A stretch of 64,000 nucleotides of DNA from Campylorhamphus procurvoides (GCA_013396655.1 WBMV01000278.1:62001-126000), one strand, 5' to 3'; shown: positions 27,901 to 39,900, numbered from the stretch's first letter. Made by a program: numbers and translations. Notes: generated by a model from the letters alone, not told the origin.

Positions 27901-30900
27901 CACTGAGCTGGAGCTCAGAGCTCAGAACGACAGAGCTTGATTGACTAGCAAAGTGGGGAGCCCTCGCCTGCATAAATGGTTTCCATCCCCTGAGAAAAGC
28001 ATGGTGCTATATGGTGTTGTCCTCAGAAAATGATCTCCTGAGACAATTATTTAGCAAGCCTTGATGGAGAAGAGCAGTCTATAAATGCTGAGTTGAAACA
28101 TGTCAATGCATCCTTTGTGTGACAAAGCAAGTTGCCAGGCAAAAAGAGAAATATTTCCCTGAATGTTTTGGGCAGAATTACACTTTAATCTTAAGAGGCA
28201 ATTCAGTGCAATACTGTTAGATCCCCAAACAGGGCAGCAAGTAAGATGCCATTTCTTCTGCTCCCATAGCTGGAGGGGGATGGGTTTGAAATTACTGTCT
28301 CTTCCAGGACAGAAATGGGGAAGAGCAGTGGAACAAAGAGGTGGCAGGCTCAAAGCAAGCCCAAGGAAGTGGCTCTGGCCTAATGAAGCAGTGGAACTTC
28401 TTGCTGCAGGATGCTATGGATGCTGAACATTTGCATGAGTTCAAAAAGCACCCAGGCCTATTCATGGAGGAAATACCTATTAGGGGCTATTAGGGGCACA
28501 GATCCCAGCGCTGGCTCAGGAAGTCCCCCAGGCACATTGCATAAGATGGGAAGAGTCGCCTGGGAAGCACTGGCTCACTTGCTCAGGTTCATGCTGTTTC
28601 CAAGTTGCCTGAAGCAGGTTAGCTGCCCTTGCAGCCAGGTCATTCATCCAGCTGGACTTTTTACATCTTTTTATTATGGTTGGAGAACAATCACCCTTTG
28701 AGTGTTCCCCTTGTTATTGGACTGGCTGGGACATCTACTAAATGAAGCTATTTAACATGTAATTTTACTGGTTTTGCTGTTCCTTCCTGCTATTGTACTT
28801 CTTACTTTCTTTACTGTTTTTTGCCTGATTTCTGCTGAGTCATTGCTGCTGGTGCTTGACAACACTCCTGGAGGGGGCTCAAGCCCTCTGGTTTGGGAGG
28901 GCTGCTCAGAGAATCTCCAGGTCAGTGATGGGCTCTGGCTTGCAAATAGTCTGTCAGAGTGTCTCCTGGTTTTCTTTTCCTTTTATTGAATCCATCAGGC
29001 AAAGCAGAGTGCAGAAAGGGTGAGTTTCTGGGAGAGATTTTCAAGGGCATAAACTCTTGCCAGCAAGGCTGTGGCATGTGCCTATGTGCCTGCATGACAA
29101 CTGCTGCAGAAGTTGATTTCAGCCATGAGAGCACGTTTGGCAGCAGCCTGAAAGCCTGAGATCTCTGCTGCTTCCCTCTGTCCCTGATGGAGCTACCAAA
29201 GCAAAGGCAGCAGGACCAGGCCTTTCCCAGATAAGGTCTTTTTTTTTTTTTTTACAAGAGAGACCTCACATTGGCACAGGAAACCACTGAGAAGAAAATT
29301 GAAGGAGCCTGGGAGAGTTGTCCAGCCCCCGTTTCACATTCCTCCAGAGGCACAGATCATCCCCAGGAAAAGTCTCCTATCTGTCTCCCTCTCTGAAAGA
29401 AGACCCAGCTTTAAAGTTCAGTGGGGACGCTTGGGCCAAACTCCATGAAACCCTTCATGGGCACAACCATCTGACGCGCTTTTGGGTGTGAGTCAATGCC
29501 TGATGCACCAAGACAGGAGGTGAATCAGTCACAGGGCTCTGCTGGGGGTGTCTAGGAAAAAATCACAGCAGCTGCAGTCACTTCTGACCCCCTGGGCCAT
29601 CCACACTTGACCCTATGGCTGCCTCATCTCCGGCAGGGGACAGCAGGGCATGACAAGCCAGGGCCACGCGTCCCCGCCGGATTTGTGTGATCAGGCCACA
29701 GTGGGAGCTGAGATCATCTGTGAAGCAGGGAAGGGAGATTAACTGCAGGCACAAAGAAGCCCCACAGGGATTTCAGACTTTCTCCTCTTGCTGCATCTTC
29801 CTGTGGATGGCTGTGATGTTCAGGTCTCTGGGGTCCATAGGTGCTGGCACAGGGACCATGAGAGGGATGTGTGAATGTCTGCTGCACAGAGACAGCACTC
29901 AAGGCAGAGCCCAGACTAGGAGGTGATGGAGATGGAAAAAGACTGTCTTTAAACTTGAAGCTGATTTGAGGTTTTGTCTTGTCACAATTATGATGACTGC
30001 TTCTCTGTGCCTCAGGAGTAATTTCTGGGTTTAAAACTTCCTTTGATTTTTTTTTATACACAGTTGCCATTATCTTGGTCCCAGGTAGGCATCAGGCCAT
30101 GCTAACCAAGTTAGACCCACACAGATAAGGCTGCATCTTCCTAAGCATGGCCAGTTTGGCTCTAACTGCTCTGCTCAGCAACTTTACACTGAGCAATGCC
30201 AGTATTAGGGACAGATACACAGAAACAGCACAAGTGTCTGCCATAAGGACTTTCAGCTACTCTTCGAGGCTCTGAACATTTCTGGCTCAGCAATCTCCCT
30301 GGATTTAGTAACCGTCAATGTGCTTTATTATGAAGAATTTATACTTTTGCTTTTGAAACCCTGTAAACTCAAAGCTTACGGAGTCCTGCATCACCTCATG
30401 TGAGCTGATGCTCATTACATGGTTTTGACCTTGCTAGCTGTGACACTTTCAGTTCCCATGTCCTACAACCTGGGTGATTGCTCAGCATCTCCACACCTCA
30501 CAAAAGGGTATGATCCTGTTGAAAGAGCCTCCAAGGACCTCAGCTCCTGCCTGGGCCAGTGCTTGAGGGACAAGAGCCCAGGTGCATCCCAGGAAAGGTG
30601 GCAGATCTTCATTACCCTGGTGCCTGCCATTTGGGCCTTGGAATCAGGAATGGGTACAAGGGAGCTGCCTGAAGCTCTTTTCTGTCTGTGCAAGAAGAAG
30701 TGCCAAACATAAGTCACCCCTCCCTCAGTATAACTTGGAGGGGTGTCCCAGTTACTGCTGGCTCAGAACAACCTGCATTTCCACTGCTATTTCAAAAGTC
30801 ATACAGGTACCACTGTTACATTCATAAAAATTAGTGGGACATTTTTCATTCATAGCCTGAGTGTATGAGTCTGACACTATGTATAAATAGGTTATAGTCA

Positions 30901-33900
30901 CACTTATATAACACTGCCTTATTTATGATCTTAAGCCCAAGGGAAAAATGTCTTTTCCCCAGTCCTTTCTTCCTAGCAAAAAACGTCATTCAAAGCTCAG
31001 CTTCAATCCTATCACTGAGGCCGGATGCTTAACCAAACACTGGGAAATTCAAGCGAGGCATTTCTCTTTCAACTTGCAAACAATGATGTCCCCAAAGAAG
31101 GCAGCTGTTAGGATCTGCATGGATGTGATTAAATACTGTACTGGGCCTGGAGACCTTTCAGGAGAGATCCCTGTATTCACAAGTATGTGGGCTACAATAT
31201 ATGTTAAAGGCAAAATACCACAGGCTATGTTAAAGGTTAAAATGCCACATCCCTTACTGGCTTCAATCTAGTTTTCAAAGCAGATCCCTTACACTGAGTC
31301 TGTCTTACAGCAGACTGAGAGGAGAGGATCAACTTGCTTTCACAGATTCACTTCTCTGGCTCTGCTGCATCCCCAAATCCTGCAGCCAAAGATATAAGAC
31401 TAATCCCCATGTCACTTAAAATTCTGGGATTAGGAGACCCATGTGCCTGTTTTATCCACCTCACATACATCTGCTTTATAATCCATGGTTGTAATAACAT
31501 GACCACAGGCCATGTGTGTCCTGTACCTGGGGAACGCTTCGGGGCTTTTCTGGAAGGCAGGAGACCAAAGGGGATGGGCACAGGGTGTTGATGGGGTCTG
31601 ACAGCCATCAGAGCATCACAGTTGGATCAAAAATGATAAAATGTCAAGGACAGCTCCTGCAGATTCTTATGTCAGGAAGCAGCTTACCGGTGTGGGTTCC
31701 CCTGGTCTGCCAAGGCTGCATAAACATTCAGCAATGACCCTGTATCCAACAAACCACCACTTGATTTGAACCCTGTGCTTGAAGATGCTATGCCCAGGGG
31801 ACATCCAGACTGTCTCTGCATCTGCTGGGACTCATATCAGGACTTGTCTCTGGGTCCTGTTGCTATTGAGGGGCAAGTCTGCCACATATGTGGGACCATT
31901 GGGCTCCTAAGTCCTGCAGAGCAGGAGCAATGCATCAGGTCTGCATGCTCTTATCCACCCTACAGCCGTCAGGAATCTCAGCAGCAGCTAACCTCCAAAT
32001 CCTGCAGTCGCTTCATGCTTCCCAACACAATCAGACAGGTCAAAAAGAAACATGGGGATTTTGGGGAGGGAGCCTCCCTTTTTCTGCAGGTAGCATTTAG
32101 GCCTGTTGTGGAACACCCCTCCCCATACCACTAGCCCTAATGAACTGCCTGATCTAACCATCTAGCAGAAGCTGTTGATCTTATTAAAATCCTTCTGCCA
32201 TTCACTCACCATCCTGGATGAGACTTCACATTTCTCACTCACAGGACTGGAGCTACCCTGACTTTTACAACCAGAGAAAAGGCAGTGGCAAAAGGCAGGG
32301 AGGTGACAGAGAGAGGGGAAACCAAATCTGTAGCAGAAAGACTTGGGCTACTTTGCATCCTTCTAATTTGAGTGGGTCTTGCCATAGTCACATTTGCATG
32401 GGCATAAACCATCTGTGGCTAGTGAGGTACATGGAGCGCCCCATCGCTGTTCTGAAGAAGGACTCCTTTGCTTTCAGGAGTAAAGGCTGCTTTTTCCATC
32501 TCCCAATCTAAATCTGATCAGGGGCCTAGTAATTAGTCTCCTATCTAGTGTTTTATAGCTCTATCTGATACTGCACTGCAAAAGCAACAAATTATTTGTC
32601 CTTCTTGATATAAAATCTGTAGGGCAGTTCGCTAGAGTGGGAATTACGCACTGAGGCCTCAGCAGAGAGCAGAGAAAGCAGACCTGGCAAAGCTCCTGGC
32701 ATTTTTCATATGCTGTCAAAGGCTTTTGGGCTGGCATGCAGGGCTTTGGGGCTTGAGGCAAAAATGGTTGTGGTAGGGTTCAAGCAGCCTAGTGTGAAGA
32801 AATAGGCATGGGAACGGGAAGCACTTTAGTGCAGCCTGAGACAAATCCCCTACCCTGGCTCCACTGCCTCTTGCACCAAGCATATACAGTGGTGTTGAAA
32901 AGCCCTGAGGGATTGTCTGTTGAAAACTAGCTGTGGATGAGCTGCTCTGCAGACTGCCCACCACGAGCTGCATTTTCTCTTGATGCCTTGGAGGACAGGA
33001 CGATTTGGGACATGCTTGCTGATATATGCTGTTGTGGCCCTGGGTTTACAACAGTGGCTGGGACAATGTGAAGCTTAGCCATGAGAAGCCAGTGCAGGAG
33101 GGATGCAGGTGAGTCCGAATAGCTACCTGCCTTCAGGTACTCCCAGGGTGTCCCATGCTAGGCAAGGCGTTGCCCTGGAGCTCAGGTTGCTCACATGCTT
33201 TTGCAGCTGAGGGGTTGGAAAGCACTGGAAATGAACATTCTCCCCTCCTCCACCTTCTCAGCCAACCTTGCATAATTTCCCCTTTAGCCTCCCTAGACAG
33301 GTTCATTACAATTCCCCTCCATTAATATGCAAATATGCCCTAGAGGAAAAGAGAGCCTGAATTTATTAACATGAATCTCTTAACTCTTTCACTGCTGCAT
33401 TGCCTTTTGCAGATAGGAGGATGCATTCCCCAGCCTGGAAAGCTGTGAGAAAGAGAAGTACTGTGAAAGGAGAACTGTAAGGTGCCGTATGAGGACAGAA
33501 GGAAGCAATGGCCCTGCGGCACTCCAGGAGGGACAGGTTTTGTCGGTAAGTGCAGACTTGCAAGTTGCTAAGACCTTGATTCTGCCTTTCATTTCTGCCA
33601 TAGGCTTCCTGCACATGCCAGGGCAAAACACTCAACCCCTTGGCTAACCGCTGGGAGCTGCCAGAGGAAGGTGGCAGCATCCTTACACTGCAACCTCTGC
33701 CACGTGCCAAGAGTCATGGGGATACACCTCTGTGCTTTGTCTGTCTGCAGCCATACAGCCAGCTGACCAGCTGACCAGGAGGACAGAGCGAATCAAGCTC
33801 TTGGGAAAACTTCAGCATAACAAAATCCTGCCCAGTTTTTCTGTGCCCAGTGGCACAGAAACAGGCACATCTGTCAGGTAGCTGAGGCTTGCAGCGTGAC

Positions 33901-36388
33901 ACAGCACACCAGGACCCCTTGTGTGCTCACTGCGGCCAGAAGCCAGGGGAGCAGAGCCAGGAAAGCCTGGAGAAGCCCAGAGAGCTCGCTAAGCTCAGCA
34001 GCTTAGAGCTGTCCACAGCAGCTATTGCCTACCCTGGGGCATTCATGCTTTAGCATTTCTCTGAGCAGGAAAAGTCTTTATGTAGCCAAAAATATTGGTA
34101 TCTATTGGCTGACAAATTTACAGCCTGGGTCTAATTTGGTTTTCACTGCCACAGTGAGATGAGGTGTAAATTCCTTTTTCTTAATTCAGGGTACATATTG
34201 ACATTTAATCATCCCAATATGCATCTCCTTTGACAATTCATTTCCCTTCAGCTTCCTTCAACAATTGCCTCTTCTGGTCAGGGCCCTATAAAAGATGATT
34301 CCTTGACTCTGCTGCAAAAGAAACAAATGTCTCTTGCTCTGTCTCTCTTTTCATTTGGTTGTTTGTTTTCCAGCAGGATATATTTCAGTTTGCACCATAC
34401 AGATGCTGTTTGACAGGAATATTAGCTTTCACGCTTCTCCAGGCTTGCAAAGCCAAGGTATGAAGGCGTACAGCCTTCTCCCCTCGCCATCCCCTTCCCC
34501 CCAGTCCTTTCCACACCCTCTGCTTCTCCACCCGACATAACTGTATTGCTTTTTTTGCCTTGTGGCTTCTGCCTTGCAAGCATTTTTAGTGGCTCTCATC
34601 TTAACACCTCCATAAACAAAGTTAACTAGATTTCCTTTTGAGCTAACTGCAGAGAGGGAAGTCACTCAGTATTCTGGCTGGGTGGCATTGATTTGGTTCA
34701 TTTTGGGCACTCTCACTTTTGGCTTCAATTTTTGTCTGTAAGCCCCCATCCCCAGAACAGCATCAGCTCCAGACATGACCAGCCAGGAGCACAGCTGTGA
34801 AAATACCTGGTGTGGGTGCATAGTGGTATTTCCAGCAGGCTGGCTGGGTGCAGTTTATTATCCAGGAAAAAAGAGCCAAGAACCTGCCACCTCCAGACAG
34901 ACAGCAGGAAGCGATGAACAATAAGGAAAGAGTGCAGGCACATGGAAACACTTGGAGATCTCCACCAGCTGCACATGCACATATGTGTGCACATGCACAC
35001 ATATCCTTCCACACTCCATCCTAATATAATATCCTATGTCAATGCTCATGCAAAAATCCAGGGACAGCAGCCCAAATGCCCCTTCCTGCACCCACGCCGG
35101 TATTGCCTTCCTCTCCCACCTCAGATCAGTTTGCCCAAGTTACATGCTGGACCAGAGAGGCAAAAATTACGATGTCAGGCCCTGATTCCAAGGACATATG
35201 CTTTGTGCCTTTGGTTATCAATTCCAGTGTAAAAGCTGGATTGGATAGTGCAGAAGGCATTGGAGACAGCAGGATAGCTCATCACATGATAGTGGCCAAC
35301 ATCTGCCCAAGAGGAACAAAGAAAACAACATATTTTGGCATCAGCTCTTGAATAAGACTTTCTAAGACAGTTTTGATGATCCAACTTGAGTTCAAGTTAT
35401 GTTGCTATGAGAGCATAGTTTGCAATTAAATTGTAGTCAGGTTCTCAGTTTGAGATTTTTGTCTCTCACAGCCTTCCCTACAGGAAGCAAGCATGTCCCC
35501 AGCACATTCCTGGCCAGCCGGATTCTGCTTTACTTCAGTAGAAATACGTTTTTGCTATCCTTGTGTTTGAGGCAGGTTGAAATGGGAGACAAATGGCCTT
35601 CCACCCCTGTGGTATTAGGCAACAGGCTCAAATGCATTCCTGGAGTGGGATGTATTACACAAATGGCAGATATGTTTCCCCCATATAGCTCATCTGATTC
35701 GACTTGTCTGCCAAAGGGTTGGCACAGCACACAAAAGGCAGAGCTGCAAAGATCAGGCTGACTCAGATGGAGTGGAGAATCTGACAGCAGTCGGAGAGCA
35801 GACTGTAAGGGAGAGGCAGCAGTGGGACACAGGAGTGTCACCCCTTGTAGGTCTCGAATGCTTGCAGTAGGTTGGATTCCTCCCAACTAGGCACACACGA
35901 CAAGGTGTTACCCTGCCTTGCCCAGGTAAACAGCTACTGGGCATGCTGTGGAGGGGGGAGTCAAGCTCCTGTCCAAATGCCACCCTCTCTGAAAAGCAGT
36001 GATGGGGCAGATGGGCTTGAATATCCATTGGGCCCTTAACCTTACACCCACCACGTCCAGCTCCACATCAGGCTATCTGAGCACCTGCAGGTCTCTGAAG
36101 CAGGCTCACCTGAGACTGGTCAGCATGTTTGCAGGGAACGCCCTGATGAGCACAGTCATTGGCACTGGGGTTTGTGGGATTGCTTTCATTTGAAAGCAGC
36201 CTGAAAGGGAACTTCTGGGCGAGATGATTGCTTGGTGTTTGGGTGGTGGTTATGAGGAGATACTCTAGGGACACTTCAGTGCTGTGAATTTGCTCCTTTG
36301 GGTTTTAATTGAAAATAGAATTCCTCCATGTGAGGAATCAAATTGAAGAGCCTTCCACAGGGCCACTTCCCAGGCAATGTGCCGTAGC
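15901..36388. other. Intergenic upstream of DUSP4, no gene recognised
   Basis: Apart from the MIR fragment near 18866-18985 I recognise no gene or large repeat in this 20-kb block. The long open frames (for example 22910-23815 minus, 22282-22947 plus, 26968-27678 plus) overlap each other on both strands, lack domains and look like chance frames in moderately GC-rich DNA. A 16-base T run is at 29239-29254. Several AT-rich, homeobox-site-rich stretches (19265-19520, 24725-24810, 26500-26585, 33285-33385, 34080-34265) look like possible conserved enhancers, but that is a visual impression only. Unannotated non-coding transcripts cannot be excluded. Confidence 0.5.
18866..18985 (+). mobile_element. 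MIR SINE fragment
   Basis: The order of blocks follows the MIR core: 'ctcacacaccctatgaggca', then 'attttacttattttattacaga', 'tggggaaaca', a segment equivalent to the 'gaggcacagagaggttaag' block, and 'cttctggcagaac'. This is the remembered MIR layout ('cctatgaggtag', 'ttacagatgaggaaac', 'agtggcagagc'). MIR copies in birds are old remnants of amniote ancestry. The match is degenerate, so the exact boundaries are approximate. Confidence 0.6.
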
Positions 36389-36515
36389 GTTTTTGAGGCT
36401 CTGCAGCTAATGAGATCCAATTTTCTGACAGGGAGAATGTGGCCGTGGCAGATACGCAGTCAGGGACCCAGAGGGATCCTGTATAGCTGCCAGCAGGCCC
36501 CACTTAGTGCCCCCC
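36389..36515. repeat. 127-bp exact duplication, left copy
   Basis: This segment is identical to 36934-37060. It ends directly at a single N (36516), and its partner starts directly after a single N (36933). Exact identity bounded by gap characters points to two overlapping contig ends that were never merged, not to a biological duplication. Confidence 0.93.
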
Positions 36516-36563
36516 NCGGTGTGTGTGCGCGCGGGTGCGCGAGCGGCGCGCGCGGCCCTCGCC

Positions 36564-36932
36564 ATGGTGGCCACCGAGGGGCTGCGGGACATGGAGGGCA
36601 GCGCCCTGCGCCGCCTCGTCTGCCGCGACGAGGCCGCGGGCGGCGGGGCCGCGCGGTGCCTGGTGCTGGACTGCCGCCCCTTCCTGGCGCACAGCGCCGG
36701 GCACATCCGCGGGGCGCTCAACGTGCGCTGCAACACGATCGTGCGGCGGCGGGCGAAGGGCGCGGTGAGCCTGGAGCAGATCCTGCCGGCCGAGGGCGAG
36801 GTGCGGGCGCGGCTCCGCGCGGGGCTGTACGCCGCCGTGGTCGTGTACGACGAGCGCAGCCCGCGCGCGGAGGCCCTGCGCGAGGACAGCACCGTGGCGC
36901 TCGTGGTGCGCGCGCTCCGTCGCGACACGGCG
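36564..36932 (+). CDS. DUSP4: DUSP4 exon 1 (3' end missing)
   Basis: This holds 123 codons from [10 protein letters not shown] to ALRRDTA, covering most of the CH2/rhodanese-like domain. Recognisable family segments are [16 protein letters not shown] and [10 protein letters not shown] (docking site), then [13 protein letters not shown] and [17 protein letters not shown]. The frame runs straight into the N at 36933 with no splice donor. By comparison with the family about ten codons (the ERTDICLL-type segment) plus one base should follow. The exon block is very GC-rich and is flanked by Ns on both sides, so its position relative to the promoter is doubtful. Confidence 0.95.
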
Positions 36933-39900
36933 NGTTTTTGAGGCTCTGCAGCTAATGAGATCCAATTTTCTGACAGGGAGAATGTGGCCGTGGCAGATAC
37001 GCAGTCAGGGACCCAGAGGGATCCTGTATAGCTGCCAGCAGGCCCCACTTAGTGCCCCCCCAGCACCGCGGCAAGAGTCCAAACAACACAGAGGCAGCGG
37101 GACAAAGGAAGAAACGGGAGTGTGCCCGGCCGCGTGTGTGTGCGTGTGCTCTACAGCGTGTGCGCGAACACGCGTGTGCACGGCGTGCGTGCCCTGCAGC
37201 CTGTGCGAGCGCCCGGCGGTGCGGGTGCCCCGCAGCGTGTGCGACCCGGAGGGGTCCCTGCGGCGGCGACACGCCGCCCGCGGTGACAAAGGTGCGCCGC
37301 TGCTGCCGCCCATTCACAGAGCGGAGCGGACATGGCCGGCCCGCGAATGGGGCGGGCTCTTTTTTTGTGAATGGAGGCGGTGACGTCGCCGCGCCCGCGC
37401 ACCGCCCCCCCCCGTCCATTCATGCGGCCCCGTGAATGGGCGGGGCGCGCGCCGGGCGCCGGCGGGTAGTAAAGGCGGCGCGCGCGCGCGCGGGGGGGTG
37501 TGTGTGTGTGTGCGGTGTGTGTGCGNGCAGGTACCGGGGAGGGACACCGGGAATGGCGGAGGGGGGGGGGAAGGGACACCGGGAATGGCGAGGGGGACCT
37601 GGGCGCAGGCAGCTCCCACCGCCCGCCCGGACCGGGAGGGGCGTCCGACCCCGCTGCGCCCCGCGCAGGGCGCTCCCGCTCTGCCCCCACTGCCTCTCTG
37701 CCCCTTCTCCCGCTCTGCGCTTTCTCCAGCTCTGCCCCTCTCTCGCTCTCCCCACTGCCGCCCTCCCCACTCCCGACTGCCCTGCAAAAGTTGGGGGCCG
37801 GCGAGGGGGCTGGTCCCGCACCGGCCGAGGGGTGGCCCCGCCGGTGTGTCCCGGGACGGCGGGCAGCGTGGCCATTGCGCCGGAGTGCCCGAGCGGAACG
37901 TGGTCCGGGCGAGGGGTGGGACAGGCCCCGTGCCTCTGCCTGGAACCGGCCCTGGACGGGGCTGGCACAGAGACTCCGGTTGGCAAGGTGCAAACCCAGA
38001 TGAAGTGGAGAGGGGGAGTCCCCCCACGCTTTGTTTGAGTTCACCCCCAGCGCCACGGTGCAGAGAATGTGTCGATGCAAGACTGAATAGCTGCTGTCAC
38101 GCTGCTGTCCCTTTGCAGCGGGCAGAAGCCCCGGGGTTGCCTCTGTGCTGCTTTGGCGACTACAGCAGGGATCAGGGCTTCCACCCCTCTGCCATGTATT
38201 AATGAGAAGCTGTGCGCATTTGGAGCTGCTGGTCTTGAGAATCGCCGTGAGATGATTTAGGGGAGGGGGATGCTCAGCTGGGGTTCCTGGATGAGCTCTG
38301 TGGGGCTTTTTCTTTTCTGTTTTACAACCTGAGAGTCAATTTATTCCTTGGTTTACTTACAGCAGGGGTGGGGATGTGTATGCAGAGTAGGAAATCCATT
38401 AAGAGGCTTGATAGATGGAGGAGCTAGCACTTCTGTTGTACTAGATACAGTAAAAACAGCAGGAGCTGTTCCAAGGATGTGATACGATGTGCTGCTGTGG
38501 GAGTGCCTGCACAGCAAGGGCTCACTTGGGAACAGGGTTTCGGGTCCTTCACTGTGAGCCAGCGTGGTGCTGGGAGCTGTGCATGAGGCAGGAAATGCTG
38601 CTCTCCTTCAAGGGTGGCCTTTGTCAGCTGAGAGCTTCTGGTGCCGTTGTGGTTTTCATGGGAGGTTGGTTGGGGTTTCCAGTCCTTTACTTTTAAGGAA
38701 TGGGCTCCTGGAGACTCAGTCTCAACACTGTAGTCTTCTTCCTTGCTTACCACAGAGCTACTAAAATGATTCACCTTGCTCTGATTTCACAAGAACCACA
38801 CTAATCCAGAGCTCTGCTTGCCCAAATGCGGATTTGTTGGGTGCAGGTTACGCTGAAGAACCAGATGTGTTTTGTGTAGATCAGGATGCTGCAGGTTCCC
38901 TGTGGCACAGCCTGGCTGGGTGTTAACTGGCGGTGGGCACCTGGGCAGCATGGTTCCTATGCTGGGCAGGCAGGAGCTGCACACCGCTGCAGGGAGCTGC
39001 TGGATGCGGCGCTTGGCTGAACGGGCATTAGGTCTCATGAGATACATTGAAGAGCAACATCTTTGGCCGTTTGAAAGGGCATCTTTTTCTTTCCGAGGAG
39101 GAAGCCCATTTCTGCCCATCACCGCCCATCACCTTGGGCAGATTTTCCCTCTCAGGATGGTGGGACGTGGAAGATACAGGGATTTTAGGACTGGATCTCT
39201 TGAAGTTGTCTAACAGGGTTTCTTTGTTTTGGATGCGCTGTCAAATCGAAGCAATAGGACTGTAAAGAGATGTCAGGCCATGGAAATGCAGCCTCTGCAA
39301 ACTGTCCTGCCTGCGTGGGAGGGACAATGCAATGCAGTTATGCATATGCACAGTTCTGCTTCAAGGTACTAGAGCCCTTCCTTGGGCAGGGGGAGGAAAC
39401 CACAAAGGACACTGGGATGCTGCCAGTCTTGGTCTCTAGCCACGCAGGGATTCCTGGGCTGCTTTGCTTGGGATGTTTGCATCCATTGGTCTTCTGAGTA
39501 TCCAGCTGTGTGCAGGGCAGTCTCTGAGCTAAGGCTGGATAAGAAATGCGTGTCCTGCTCTATGTGCCCTGGTAAGCTGAAATCTGCAGGCTGTGTTGAG
39601 TCTTCAGGAACTATCCCCAGAGTCAGGGCTTGGTCTAGTTAGAGTCCTGTGGTGATAGTAAAATACCTGATTTTTGCTGATTTTAAGGCTCAAGGTCAGA
39701 CTCCACAAGGATGTCAGGACTGTTGATTTGATTCGAACGAGAGAAGCAAATCTCACCAGAAGCATTTATTTGTAGCCAGCACTGCAGTTTCCCTGTCCTG
39801 GCAACTCAGTGGGGTTTGCTCTTGTTTTGCCGGCCGTTGGGAAGGTCTGAGGTGACCTTTGCTTATGCCCCAGGCAGCAGGTCAAAGGAGCAAGGTGCTC

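Larger units (their letters stand above)
36517..37990. promoter_or_regulatory. DUSP4: CpG island over DUSP4 promoter and exon 1
   Basis: Base composition changes sharply here to very high GC with dense CpG, unlike the flanking DNA. The block contains DUSP4 exon 1, GC boxes, a CRE-like site and the start of intron 1. Three single-N gaps (36516, 36933, 37526) fall in or at the edge of it, as expected for GC-rich DNA that is hard to assemble. The order of pieces is probably wrong (see findings), so the island is likely shorter and more continuous in the real genome. The right edge is a gradual decline. Confidence 0.8.

Noticed and set aside
36377..36955. 192-codon frame crossing the Ns around DUSP4 exon 1
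   Set aside because: It is chimeric across two gaps and out of frame with the real DUSP4 exon.
36389..37060. A true segmental duplication around DUSP4 exon 1
   Set aside because: Exact identity, single-N boundaries and the 13-base overlap at 37526 fit an assembly error better.
37151..38202. Several long open frames (up to 309 codons) in the CpG-rich block on both strands
   Set aside because: Very GC-rich DNA has few stop codons; these frames are Arg/Pro/Gly/Ala-rich, overlap on both strands and cross an N.
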